64,000 nucleotides of DNA, taken from assembly GCA_951230915.1 (NCBI GenBank), contig OX579639.1, positions 24,428,001-24,492,000 of the forward strand. The letters are read 5' to 3'. Below, piece after piece: positions 1 through 11,689 of the stretch (position 1 is its first letter; each line of letters opens with the position of its first letter). The notes below the pieces were generated by a model. The model made no database searches, was not told where the DNA came from, and saw nothing but the letters and a program-made list of their open reading frames with translations. This stretch comes from Antitrichia curtipendula (lineage: Eukaryota; Streptophyta; Bryopsida; Hypnales; Leucodontaceae). A program made the position numbers and the translations under genes.

Positions 1-343
1 TACGGCATAGTGCTGTTGAAGATTGTCAGCAGGCGACGCAACCTGCGCACAGCCACGAACGATTTCGACGTGCTGGACGTGTACTTCCCCACATGGGCAT
101 TTCCCAAACTCGACACGGATGGACCCATGTAGTAGACCAGTTGCTGTTGGGATTCGTTGTGCACCGCCAAGAGGTGCAGCAGGCGCTGCAGGTGGCGTTC
201 TAGTGCATCAACGAGAAGCCGCACCAGCGCCCGTCCATGAACGAGGTGGTGCAGATGCTGCAAGGCCTGCTCCCCATCCTGCTCCCCGTGCAACAGCCCG
301 CTTTCTTGGATAACTTGGTCGACTGCAACGTCGAGGGCCTCAG
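1..343 (+). pseudogene. receptor-like kinase C-terminal fragment (broken)
   Basis: This is the last part of a plant receptor-like Ser/Thr kinase domain. It opens with YGIVLLKIVS (kinase subdomain IX, the usual YGxVLLEIxSG). A different frame then gives EVQQALQVAF, a stop, and CINEKPHQRPSMNEVVQMLQG, the subdomain XI end typical of S-domain and other RLKs. Two faults are visible: a frame change near 127-133, where frame 1 runs into two TAG codons, and a TAG at 201-203 where the family has Trp (TGG to TAG). The 5' part lies outside the window. A foldback MITE is inserted directly after this stretch at a TTG site, so the pseudogene probably continues for a few codons after position 565. It is not expected to encode a working kinase. 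Confidence 0.8.
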
Positions 344-346
344 TTG

Positions 347-562
347 CACAGGGAGTTCATATCGCGTTCCCGGTGTCCATTCCCGGTGAATTCCCGGTGA
401 GTCTCAAATTTCCCTGTGTATGTGTAGTTGCAACATGTGTCCAAAATACCTGTAAATAGAAAAGTTTTACAGGTGTCAAATTTTAAAGTTCAGTGGGAAA
501 TTTGAGACTCACCGGGAATTCTCCGGGAATGAACACCGGGAACGCGATATGAACTCCCTGTG
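347..562. mobile_element. foldback MITE, TIR CACAGGGAG, TSD TTG
   Basis: This 216-bp snapback element has arms of about 70 bp that begin CACAGGGAGTTCATATCGCG and end with the near-perfect reverse complement. It is flanked by the 3-bp duplication TTG (344-346 and 563-565). A CAC terminus with a 3-bp target duplication fits a CACTA-type non-autonomous element, though PIF/Harbinger also makes 3-bp duplications. It has no coding capacity. It lies in the tail of a broken receptor-kinase gene. Confidence 0.85.
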
Positions 563-803
563 TTGTACTCAGTCCAGTCGCTTAAATCTCTACTCTCCAA
601 CTCTACATTGTCTTCCCTGGAGATAGATCAGGAGAATAATCTTACTCGTAAGCCATTTCTCAGCTCTGGCTCCCGAACATAGACTTCTGAATCAATAGCA
701 AAGACCAATCAAACAAGATCACAATGATTCTTTTTCAAGTCGCATGATTTGTATAGCACACGGGCGCACATGTTTACAAATGGGTTGCCTTCTCAACATT
801 TAC

Positions 804-1133
804 TAAGGTAACAGGTTCAGAAATCGCCCACCTAAGAGCTGAAACCGAATTTTGGGAAGGCAAAACTTCTTGAAATATTTTTCAGTAAATTTTCTTTGAA
901 AGAGAAGTGGATTTGGCATCTAATCTAAGGCGTTTCATATTTTTTGGAGCTTTTTGAAATTAGTTATGAAATTTTGAAACTGAACTGGCATAAGGCTCCA
1001 AAATCGTCCACCCCTGAAATGTACACTGTTTGTACATCAGTGAAGGCTATGAAAAAACAGCATGTACAAATTGTGTACATTTTACAGGTGGGCAGTTCTT
1101 AATGCCCGAACTATTCTCAAGCCTGTTACCTTA
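804..1133. mobile_element. MITE with TIR TAAGGTAACAGG
   Basis: This 330-bp non-coding element has 12-bp perfect ends TAAGGTAACAGG and CCTGTTACCTTA. Subterminal inverted similarity (CGCCCACCT against AGGTGGGC) lies just inside. Internal sequence around 920-1110 is recognisably related to 61540-61740, so it belongs to a dispersed family. A clear target duplication could not be assigned, so the superfamily is open. Confidence 0.75.
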
Positions 1134-1354
1134 CCACTTGCAATGTACATACTTTAGTGTCACTTTCGCTCCTTAATTTGTTCCACTTGGTTGATGTTGT
1201 TCACTCGTTTTATTGCTGGACTCTCATCCATTTAAATTGCTCTCACATCCCTACCCGGCATCCCTAAAACATTCGCTATCTTCAAGGTCTACTTCTTAAA
1301 AGATGGATGATGGAAGTAAGTAATTTTAGTGACACTCACACAAACTTTTAGGGT

Positions 1355-1960
1355 GGAAAATTTGACCAATTTTTGGAGTGACCTTTGGGATATTTGTATG
1401 GACTTATAGAAGGTCCACGTTGCAACCTTGGGGGGTCTTTGAAGCCACAATTAAAATTGAAGTCATGACTGGAATGATGGAAATATGAAGCTTAGACAAA
1501 AATGGTGAAATGAAGCCAAGACAAAATGAAGCTGTGATGAAAATGGTGGAATGAACTAGGATAAAAATAATGAAATTTTAAAGCATGTACACAATTGAAA
1601 TTAAAGCTAATAGTGTCTTTCAATTGCAAGAGTTTAATAGTTTTGTAGAAAACCAATGAGAATTTTTGAGATTCAATTAATTTCCAAAACAAAAGCCAAG
1701 AAAAAATTTAAATTAGAAAAAAAAAAACTAAAAAAACTAAAAAAGGTTTTGAAGCAACCAATGAAAAATTCTTTAGAGATCTTGTATTAACAAATATAGG
1801 GTCTACAATTGGCTATTATTTAGCATAAACAACTTAAGTCAAGCAAAACGAGTTTACAAACAAATGAAGTCGACAGACTACTATAGACCTTTAACTTGAA
1901 AAGACAAATCTATAACCATTTTCTAAACTTCATATTGCAATTATCTATGAATGAGATTTG
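1355..1960. repeat. AT-rich dispersed repeat, copy 1
   Basis: This is a diverged direct copy of 2905-3330. Both begin CCAATTTTTGxAGTGAC and then share the patterns TTGCAACC and TTTGAAGCCA, followed by runs of GAAGCCATGA-like words. The copies are clearly related by eye but heavily mutated. No reading frame is conserved between them. Confidence 0.55.
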
Positions 1961-2904
1961 TTATATTTATTTTTGAAAAAAAGTGAAACATTTTATATTA
2001 AATGTTTCAAGACATGTTGAAGAAATTTGAATTTTATTCCATAGATTTATATTAAAGTGTGGAATATCACAAAAAAATTGTTTTAGTGTATCATTCAAAA
2101 ATTAGAAATCAGCACTTCATGTTTATAGGCACAAAGTCCAAATTGCTATTAAATATTCAATTTTAGAATATTTCCAAAATTATAAATCATAAAAAAACCT
2201 AAACTTAATAAGCATAATTTCTTTAGATAAACTCAAATTCAATTAGATCATTTTTATGGCTAAAATTAAATTGAGAAATAAAAGCATGAGTTCCAAAATA
2301 TACTACATGGCTTTGCAACAACGGTAGTATATGAGCCTAGAAATGCAAACATGTGAACCTTTAGCCTAGTTATAAATAGGTACTTTACAACCATTGAAGG
2401 ATCCTATAACATATGTACCTATAACACATGTATCCTATAATTATGGAATGTGCTTATAATATATAGGAACCTACAGCATAAATATCCTACAAGTATAGAA
2501 GGTGTCTAGGTTCATGGAATCAAGATCCTAGGCTCTAATGCTATCAACCCTCTACATATTTATCATATTCTTATGTAAGAAAGTTGAAAATACTATTAGT
2601 GGGAAATAATATTCAGCACCATTCATTGAAATTGAGTTCAAACAAATCCTCTACCCCCAAGAAATTGAGTGGGAAAATAATTTTTTCTATCCTCGACATT
2701 CCTTCAAATCATCTAAAGGACACTTTTTCTCTCAAGGGTTCTCAAGGATTAACACAAGAAACCTAAAGAATTCTACATATTTTTAAAATATGTCTCTACA
2801 ATTAAAAATCGACCTTCTATACCAAAACATATCTTGCATCTTGCCAAAATTCCAATATTAATACATTTGAATCCTAATAAAAATTCTAGTGATGACCATT
2901 AAAT

Positions 2905-3330
2905 CGAAATTGATTTAGCCAATTTTTGTAGTGACTTTTGAGGTTTCTAAATTGACAAATAATGGATCAAATTGCAACCATGGGATGTATTTGAAGCCAT
3001 GACAAAAATTTGAAGCTATGATTAGAATGTGATGGAATAAAGCCATGACTAAAGTAAATAAATAAAAATAACAAAATTCTCAAGTAACAACAAAAATAAT
3101 TGAATTCCAAAGTCACACAACTAAAATTGAAGTCCACATAGAATTAAGTTTTTTTTCAATTAAAGGAATTGAAAAGATGTTTTAGAGAACTAATGAAAAC
3201 TTTGAGAGATTCAATTTTTTTATTTTAAAAGAACAAATAATTTGAAATTTAAAAAAATGGAATAGAGTTGAAAGTGTTTTTGAACATGTTTCTATTTTCA
3301 AAACTTCGTTTTGCAACTATCTATAAAATT
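2905..3330. repeat. AT-rich dispersed repeat, copy 2
   Basis: This is a second, direct-orientation copy of the repeat at 1355-1960. Neither copy shows terminal repeats or coding sequence, so the element type is unknown. The stretch between them (1961-2904) is AT-rich and shows no gene. Confidence 0.55.
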
Positions 3331-4959
3331 CAGTGTGATTTCACAACCCAATAGGATGGTAGATTGGTAGGTGCATAGGTACATACAAGGTGGGTAATTT
3401 ATATGGTATAAATTGAAGTATCAACCAAACCTCCAAATATATATAAATGCTTCTTTGGTCAACTTTAAATGCATGGTCTTTAGCAAAAAATAGGACTTGA
3501 AAACCTTCAATCAAGCGTCAATGGTGTCACAAAGAGCAATTGAACCCTAGTTTATGTAATTTGTCTTTATATGATTATAAAATGAATGAGAGCTTCTAGA
3601 TACACAATAATGTTTGTTAAGGAAATATACTCAAATTAAGGTGATTCTTTGTACTGGTGGTATAATTCTAGAAGTTTGATACATTACTTTCAATAATGTA
3701 AGCATTATTGTCTTTGCCAAAAACATTAATCAAATTCAAAATGCAGACAATGAATAGAGGGGTTCTAGAGGCTTATTTGACGTCCAAAATCTAGACAATG
3801 AACAAAAAAATTCTATAGGCTTATTTGACCATAATAATTCTCATTTATCCAAATCAATAGTTGACTTTTCAAAATAAACACTTCATATATGATGAATTTG
3901 ATGAAATTGAGATAAATAATATATATTTATAAAGATCTAAGCAAAAATAAACAAAAATTCAAGAAAGGATTCAGGCACTAACTAAAAGATGACATTAGAA
4001 AAAATTTCGACCCTCAAAGGGACTTTCAGAATCTGACTTAGGCACCCTCGGGGTGTTATTACGGAATACTAAGGGAAAAAAATAATAATAATAATTTTTT
4101 TTTGAAAAAAAAGAATTAAAAAATTTTCAAGTCTGATGTGGCGCTGATGTGGCACCATTGATGCCATGCTGGATTTCACTTTTTGAAAAAAAAATTAATT
4201 TTTTTTCCCTTATTGCACCGGCTCTCGCGGCCCCTTCCAGGGCTGAAATTTTTTGTAATGATCCAAAACAATCAATGATTAGGCATGAAGGAAGCCGCAA
4301 TTAGAAGTCTGCAAAATCCACCAATAGTGTCAAGTGCTCACAAAATTAATTCACATTGCAAAATGTCAATGTAGGCATGCCATGTGCATATTCTCACAAA
4401 ACAAAAATGTGCTAGAACACAATACCATGGTAAGTCTACAACAATCTCCAAAAAACACCAATAAGAAGGGATTCCTGACCCTAAGCAAACAATACTCAAT
4501 GTATTTCATGACTTTATTAAAATGTTATAAAAAATATTTTTCTTCACAGCCTCCTTGATCTTCTTCTATCTTGTCTACGTGAACATCCACAATCCTATTG
4601 AATGCCATCATTTGGTCATGGCGAGTAGATCATTCAAAAGAATGACTCATCGGAACCCTAAATCCTGTAAATAAAATGTTGTTGCATCTTTTAATTTAAG
4701 CAATGTAGTGTGTCTACAATGCATCTTGAGTGCTACATGCAATTTTTGAGAAGGGTGTTCATAGGGCAGATGCTTTGTATTTTGCAAAGTTAAACATTCT
4801 ACAAATGTGAATCATCAATTTTAAATTTGTTGAATTTGTTTAGTGACAAGTACCTAAAATAAACACCTATTTTTTTTTGTCTCATACCAAATCAAATTTG
4901 CATGTAAAATTGCAAAGTTTCCTACTTATTAGAGTTTGAATAGATGATCAAAGAGGCTA
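3331..4959. other. gene-free AT-rich intergenic stretch
   Basis: I see no coding sequence, RNA gene or clear repeat boundary here. Short open frames have no recognisable protein features. Poly-A and poly-T tracts are frequent. Confidence 0.5.
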
Positions 4960-5484
4960 TTAACCCCTGAGCAATGTAGCAGACGTTTTTTGGACGTGTA
5001 GGATCAGAATTTTTTTGCGGAAGTTTTGCTTTGTGATTGAATCAGACTAGTGCAGGCTTGCATTCTACAATAGTTTTTTTTTGTCGTGAGCGGCAACAAT
5101 TCGCGGCATGGATTGACCTAATCTGAACATTATTGCACTTTGCGGCGTTTGTCGTATGCAGTGGTGACACGTATCATTCCTAAATCATAGGTTGTGACTG
5201 CCTGTGGCCGGTGACAGTTCGTTGGCTTGGGCTTCAACCTTGGATCCGTTGTGGAGGTCTTCTGAGCTTGGTCTTCCACATCGCGCAGGGAGAAGTGGTT
5301 GTCTGGCTCTGGTCTATTGGTTGTAGGAGACGGCTGCATGCTTTGAAACTGGTAGTGGGGGTTTGTTGCAAATGATGTTAGGAACACTGATGGCGGATTG
5401 AAGCGAGCGCATTAGTTTCTCGCTCGCGCCCCGCTTCCTTCACTCAAGTAGCTCGATGCGTAAGGACAGTGAGTTGTGGCAGTG

Positions 5485-6620
5485 ATGGCGACAACAACGG
5501 TTTCACCTTGTGATGCAAGGGCATCCTCAGAAGAATTAGCTCAAATGCAAGAGCGGCTATTTAGGTGGCGTATGATGAGCGGAAGAGTAGTATACAAACA
5601 ACAAGGATTGTGAGAAAGTGCTTCAGTGAGGATTTCCTTCTTAGACTTCCAGTACCTTTGGGTAATCATAGTTGGCCGACTGGTGTGCCTAAAGCCATAA
5701 ATTGGCGATATTTGTTTCATAGGCAAGTGGGGAGGCTCTTAAGGTGGACTAAGAAATATCCTAGAAGAGATCCGCAAGATTTTCCATTTGACATTGATAC
5801 CTTTATACGTGAGTGGTGGTGGCCCAATTCAATCTATGATGAAGGACAAAACAAGGAAGAGGGCCAATGCACGATTGAGGGCGCGGCCAACCCAGGAGAG
5901 GGGCCAAATTGGACGTGCGCTCATCATTACGCGAGAAGTGGCCAATTCGCAGCCAATTCAACCCCCCGATGGCTCCGAGCATCCCCAATTGGGGGAATTC
6001 AGCATCGCCTAAGGAAGCAAAGTGCTGCGGAGCGAAGCGACAGTGGGAGCGATTCAGACCGCCGGGATTCTTCCAACTCTAATTGATTCTAGCTATGGCC
6101 ACGAAGCGCGCATCGAAAGACGAAGAGGAGGTGGATTTTGCGGAGGAAGGCAAGGAAGAAGGGGACAGGAGGTACCTGAAGCGGCTTAGGGAGACAATGC
6201 AACCGGAGATTGCGTCACCAACGAACGGGGCCAGCCGAGGGGCGTCAGGGCGAGAGGTGTGGAGGACGCCGTGGCAATGCGGTGCCAAATGGGTGGGTTC
6301 CACCGACTGTCATGGTGGATCACCGTAGTCCTCCAATTCTCAGGAAGCACGTGCCGGCAAATTCGACTCAGCAGCGGAGTCCAGCAACGCCAATCTCAAA
6401 TCCCGCCCAAGCATGGCGGGGGCGCCGTGGACCTAGTCCGCAATCGGCAGGCCACTAGGATGCACAAGGGAGTCCGCTTGTTGCGCTCAGTCCTGTCATC
6501 GCTGATTTCAACAAAGCGCGGAGACATCCTCGGCAGAACGCTGCCGAAAGATTGGCAATCAATCTTGTTGATCAATTTGAAAACGCAGCCTTTGTTGAGG
6601 AGTGGCTACATGGCGTGACA
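5485..6620 (+). pseudogene. degenerate reading frames in the piggyBac element
   Basis: This GC-richer stretch lies inside the piggyBac-type element, upstream of the transposase. Open frames can be followed in pieces: one starts near 5485 (MATTTVSPCDA), a longer one runs 5565-6086, and another runs 6259-6618. No single frame spans it and I recognise no domain. Base composition and continuous orientation with the transposase suggest a decayed N-terminal or accessory gene of the same element. It could equally be a captured host fragment. Confidence 0.35.
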
Positions 6621-6779
6621 AATTTAGGAAGCTCCGAGCATGCACAACCTTCGAGACTCCATGTGCAAGCGCCAGTGGCTATTGAAGTGTAGCACATTGG
6701 AACGTCCTCAGCGGCACCTCAATGTCACAATTACAACGCTCGAAGAGGGCTGCGTCCTGCAGCTACAAAATTATGCGTG

Positions 6780-8997
6780 CTAGGATTCGTATATGGGCAG
6801 TTTGGGGCGTACTTCCCAGACAGCACGTGGGTGGACCTTAAAATTTTAGGTTACAATGCAGGGTAGTGGGCGAATGTCAAGTCTTTCTTGGGCAAAGTGG
6901 AGCAGTTGTGGTGGGAGGATGGTATGCAATGGTTTGGAGTTCAGTTCCAAGCACCTATAGGCTGGCAGAAGGTGGCCATAAGTGATTGCCATTTGATGGA
7001 CTTCATGGCACCCAGATGTGAAGGGTACACTCGTCGAGGTCCACATACGCCACTGCAATCACCGAGACATGATGGAAGCGTAGATGGTGCGTAGAAAGGG
7101 CCAAGGAACGCACCTATTCCTGCAAGTTCTAAAGAGGTCACTACCCTCGTATGTCCGTTGCTACCTCGAAGTGCCGCTGACCTGCCTCCATCTTCAGCTA
7201 GCCAGCCAAAGGACTACAGCCCGTTAAGCTTTAGGGACGATTTTACAAGCGATTTGGTGGACTCCAGTTGAATGGCAGAGTTTGTCAATTTCACAGGTAA
7301 TGACTTCAACAACTCAAACCCTGACTTTGAATTAGACAATGAGGAAAACGTGCAATTGTCAGCTAGAGAATCTCTAGACTTAAATATGTACCGCCACTTC
7401 CGGATGGCTGAGGCTTGTGTCTGGAAAGAGTACATTTGTACTACGTAAGGCAATGAGAATTGGAATAAAAGTAGAACCTTGTTAGTGGGTGATTGTAGCA
7501 CCTTCAAAGGGCCTGAACCCGGTGCTAAGCGTAGAATCACTAGGGCTACACAACCTCCTGTCTATTTCTTTCATCTGGTCTATGATGACTCAGTCATAAG
7601 TTGGCTGGTTGCTGAAACCAACTGATATGCAACTCAATGCTCTTTCAAGTACCCTAGGAAGACAAATGATAGAGATGGGTGGTATGGCACTTGTCCTACA
7701 GAAATGAAGTTGTGGTTTGGGTGCGTGATACTCATGGGTATCAAACAATTCCCGACCATTCACAATTTCTAGGTGAGGGATCTTTTCTATAGATGTCTTG
7801 TAATTCCCAAAGTGATGAAGTATGAACACTTCAAAGCTTTGCTGCGATGTCTCCATGTAGTGGACAACAGTTCCTTAGAGAGTGATAGGAAACATCCTAG
7901 TTACAAATAAGATTAGGAAAATCAGATTTATGGTTGAACACTTTGTGAGGACCTCAAAAGACTTGTACAACCCTGGGAGGTACATCACAGTCGATGAAAT
8001 GATGATAGCTTATCATGGTTGGTTCTCTAGCTTCAAGCAATACATGAAGGCGAAGCCTACCAAATTTCTGGGTAGCAGTTTCAAATTCTGGGTAGCAGTG
8101 TCAACCGAGTCTCGATATATTGACAATGTCATTCCCTACTTAGGAAAACAAGGCGAGGTAGATGTTGGTTTGAGTGAGCATGTTGTTCTTGACCTAATCC
8201 AGGGCCTTGAGTACAAGAAGCATGTCATGGTAGTTGACAACTTCTTCACTTCCCCGTCCTTGTTCGAGAAGAAGCTTTATGATCTTGGTACTTTTGCAAC
8301 TAGGACGTTGAAGGGACCACAAATCGGTGTTCCTTCACTATTGTGCGGATTCAAGTGAGGTGAACATCCCCGTTCAACTCTTTCTTGGCTCATTCACAAG
8401 GATCAGAAGATGGCAGCTACAGCCTGATTTGACTCGAAGCTAGTAATTTTCCTTAGTACGAGTTCAGATCATGTAGCTGCAGTTCTACCTACCTGCAAGC
8501 GTTGGGTGAGCGGACGCCATGAAGACATTGACACAAACCCACAGCAGCTTGAATACTCCCAAAACATGCAGGGGGTTGACATCGTAGATCAAATGCGAAG
8601 AGATTATAGTTGCGAGTACCATAGTCACAAGTGGTGGTATAAAGTCTCTTTTTATATTTTAGATTCCAGTCTTCAGAATATGTGGGTGTTGTATAGTGAA
8701 CATATGGCAGGGAGGCCTGAGAAATTAGGCTTGAGAAAGCATTTTTACTACAGGGTTGCCCAAGCGCTTATCGAACCTAATTTTCCTGTACCTCGAACCA
8801 TTCATGCAACTTGTAGGAACCCCAACGTTGTCCATGTTCTTGAGTCTCATCGAACCCTGGCCACGCAGTGCATCAAGTGTAGCCGGAAGCAAAACACGTA
8901 TTGTAATGCCTGTGGATTTCTCTTTATGTGTCAAAAAAACTGTTATGTGATTGTTTTCAACTCACGGAAATGGGCCATGAAGGTAGCAAGCATGTAA
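6780..8997 (+). pseudogene. piggyBac-family transposase (DDE_Tnp_1_7), decayed
   Basis: The protein can be followed in pieces through several stops and frame changes. About 6800-7060 gives a small aromatic-rich domain (FLGKVEQLWWEDGMQWFG). About 7270-7880 gives the piggyBac N-terminal region (SWLVAETN, then a stop, then YATQCSF; WYGTCPTEMKLWFGCVILMG). The block at 7882-8358 is the catalytic core, with YITVDEMMIAYHGW around the first or second acidic residue and HVMVVDNFFTS around the last Asp. The block at 8506-8997 has GVDIVDQMRRDYS and a cysteine-rich C-terminus (CIKCSRKQNTYCNACG), matching the piggyBac C-terminal zinc-binding domain. There are at least five stops, so it cannot be active. 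Confidence 0.88.
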
Positions 8998-9553
8998 CTA
9001 ATCTTTCTTTGTCCCTTCCAGATTGGTTGATGAAGGTGGATGGCATTCGATCATTTAGTGTGGAAAGTTGCTATCCAATAGAAGGTGCCGTTCGGATAGC
9101 TCGGAACTTGGCGGAGCAGAGACAATTTAGCATTTTCAGTGCTCACAGTGGCGACGTGGAGGATTGCAGCCCAACTCCAAGTGAAGGTAGTGTCCTCCTT
9201 GATGATGGCTCTCCGCCGAGGGTGTAGGGTGCGACATTTTGCAGGCTGCAGGGCTTCAAAAGTAGTAGCTGCATTGGTAGAGAGTAGTGTAGATCGGCAG
9301 ATTTTTTGATTGCCAATTTTGTGCATTGGTGTAGAGTAGTGAGTGCCATTTTTTTAGGGTGGTGCTGCAACTCTTTCAGAGCGGTTGAAGTATATGCACT
9401 AAATTGCAGTATATGAGCCCCACTTAGTTGGACAAACTTATTGCAAATAGTGAAGCTTGTTTTTGTAATACAACTGCCGCATTTTCCTTTTTCATGATCC
9501 TTGGAAGTGTTGCGGTCTCATTTCTCTTGCTCATGTCCTGTTGGAGGCAATTA

Positions 9554-9745
9554 CACTAGTAGAAAACGTAGGAATTTTGACAAAATTCTGTTGATTTGGA
9601 CGTGTTGATCCGGTCACTGTTTTGTTGATTTAAACAGAAATCTATTAATTGTAACAAATTTCTGTTGAAATCAACAAAACAGTGACCGGATCAACACGTC
9701 CAAATCAACAGAATTCTGTCAAAATTCCTGCGTTTTCTACTAGTG
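9554..9745. mobile_element. CACTA-type foldback MITE, TSD TTA
   Basis: This 192-bp element is almost entirely one long inverted repeat. Its termini are CACTAGTAGAAAACG and CGTTTTCTACTAGTG, the end sequence typical of plant CACTA (En/Spm) elements. It is flanked by the 3-bp duplication TTA (9551-9553 and 9746-9748), as expected for CACTA. Arms of about 85 bp differ at only a few positions, so the insertion or its duplication is young compared with the piggyBac relic that hosts it. Confidence 0.92.
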
Positions 9746-10304
9746 TTACTACAGTTAGTGTCCGAGCAGCATGATGTTCTCTTCAAGTCGGAGGGGTCTT
9801 GAAGACGCAGTCTTCAGAAATGCTTGTAGCACGTGGGTGTTCCAGGGAAGCGCATATCGGCAGTAGCTTGGACCTTTGTTACCCGTACTGCACAACAGCA
9901 GGAATTCTGGCAAGAATCATGAAAGCTTTGGAGATCCCAAAAATTGAGGTTTTATCGCATTGTTTACAATTTTTTTATTTGGACTGTTCACTTGGGAATC
10001 TAAGTCATAATTGAATGCCGGAAATAGAGGAGTTCTGGTCACCCTTGAAGAAATCTGAGAAGATTGGATATGTTCAAAAGCATCATGGATTTCTGAGAAG
10101 AGCTGTTCATCAAACATTATAAGTTGCCAATCCGCGCGGTTGAATCCAAATCTACTTGTACATTCACATTCCTCAGATTGTTGGCTCCGCAATTCAACGG
10201 TGAAGTCTTCAATAAACTACCCAATTTTACGCATTCAGGTTTTTCTATGAAGTACCGAAAAGCTCTTGTCTTCCGCAGTTCGGCTTGTGATGTTCAAGGG
10301 TTAA

Positions 10305-11270
10305 TGGATGCCTCTATTCATATATCACTTAGTGTTGCTTTAAGGTTTAAAATAAGTTGTTTGATATTGGCTCTATGATCTATTACAAGGATCTATAAAG
10401 TATTTCTTTTGAAAATTTATAGCATATTTTTCAAATAGAAAAAAATTCAAATTCTACTTAAAATATCTTTCACTACAATCTCTTAATTTGTTTGAACAAA
10501 AAATTCACTATGTTGGCACAAAAAAGACCACGCCTTATTATTAATAATCCTACTAATGTAGGCCCTACACCTTTTTGACAAACACATAGGCATGTCTTAG
10601 TCAAGAATCAATCGTTTTCTATACATTTTTGCATTGATAGGGATTCTTCAAGAATATATAAAGGTAACAATGCATTTCATGGAAGTGATGAGATGAAATG
10701 TGACAAGCTGTAGATGAGAGCTCTATTTCTACGTCTGTGCTCTTGATGTGAATTTGATCTTGGGTGATTAACTGCAACTCATGAATTGAATCCTAAAACT
10801 ACCTTGGGTGATGGCCAAGTGATAGGGACTTCCAATAGAATCCACCAAGTTTTCTGGTTCAACTCCCCATGTTGACATTGCTCACAGGGGGACTCCCAGT
10901 GTTGTGCTAGCTCTATTCACATATGAAGGAAAAGGCCAATGGTTTGCCATGGTTTGTGTCTAGTTTGTCTTTACTATGTCCCTTGAAGGTTGTATGTTTA
11001 ATTTTTTATTTAAATATTGTATACCCAAATTCCATCCTACCATTATGATAGGATGTTCGTTTCTTTTGTTTGTCACGTTGATATCTCCCAAAATGTATGA
11101 ACCCCAGTCACGTGTTTGGTACCATTAGAAAGCCCTTGGCAAGGAGGGGTGCATGGGCTTTGTTTCGTGACGTTTGGACCTACTGTGTGAAAGTTATTGA
11201 ATTTCAAAAAATTTATGAGTAAGAAAATTTATAAAAAAAAATAAAATTGGCTGTGGCAATGGCACACTAA
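10305..11270. other. gene-free stretch
   Basis: This is AT-rich DNA with only short open frames and no recognisable domain, RNA gene or repeat boundary. Confidence 0.5.
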
Positions 11271-11647
11271 TAGTGGTAGTCACAGCTTGTTCACCGTGAT
11301 GGTGAACAATGAACATTGAAGTGGTGGCGGCGTAGGGTTGGCTTGCTTTTGACAGAATAATCTTAGCGGAACATTGATTGTTCACTCCCAACATCCACCT
11401 CCGGAGGTGGATGTTGGGAGTGAACAATCAATGTTCCGCTAAGATTATTCCTTTGTTCTCTTAACTTTCAATTACATCCATCCATCTCGCCATTATCCAT
11501 CCTCCATTGTTCATTCTCAACATTTGAACAAAAAAGGTGGTCACGGCTTGTTCAATATTCATCACTTCTCATTGGCCCCTCAAAGCACTTTCCATTGTTC
11601 ATTGTTCATTGTTCACCATCACGGTGAACAAGCTGTGACTACCACTA
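11271..11647. mobile_element. snapback element with about 40-bp terminal inverted repeats
   Basis: The left end reads AGTGGTAGTCACAGCTTGTT and continues through CACCGTGATGGTGAACAATGAAC. The right end (11605-11646) is the matching inverted copy, finishing GCTGTGACTACCACT. The interior includes a separate, perfect 96-bp palindrome that is off-centre. No coding sequence is present. The target duplication is unclear, so the superfamily is not assigned. Confidence 0.8.
11355..11450. repeat. perfect 96-bp palindrome
   Basis: The 48-bp arm ending in CATCCACCTCC is followed at once by its exact reverse complement, with the centre at CCGG (11401-11404). There is no spacer and I find no mismatch. A spacerless palindrome of this length would extrude as a hairpin. 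Confidence 0.9.
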
Positions 11648-11689
11648 ATCATACCTAACACATACCCTTCCTGTCCCCTGTCCCCACAT

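Larger units (their letters stand above)
4964..10300 (+). mobile_element. degenerate piggyBac-type transposon, TTAA ends
   Basis: This 5.3 kb interval contains a piggyBac-family transposase relic and is flanked on both sides by TTAA (4960-4963 and 10301-10304), the target specific to piggyBac. The ends read CCCCTGAGCA on the left and, as reverse complement, CCCTTGAACA on the right: 8 of 10 bases match and both start CCC, as piggyBac ends do. The interior has unrecognised degenerate ORFs (5485-6620), the transposase relic (6780-8997) and a younger CACTA-type MITE (9554-9745). The transposase identity is secure; the exact boundaries are inferred from the short ends. Confidence 0.7.

Noticed and set aside
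5130..5387. Minus-strand 85-aa open frame at the start of the piggyBac element
   Set aside because: No recognisable features and opposite to the element genes; probably chance.
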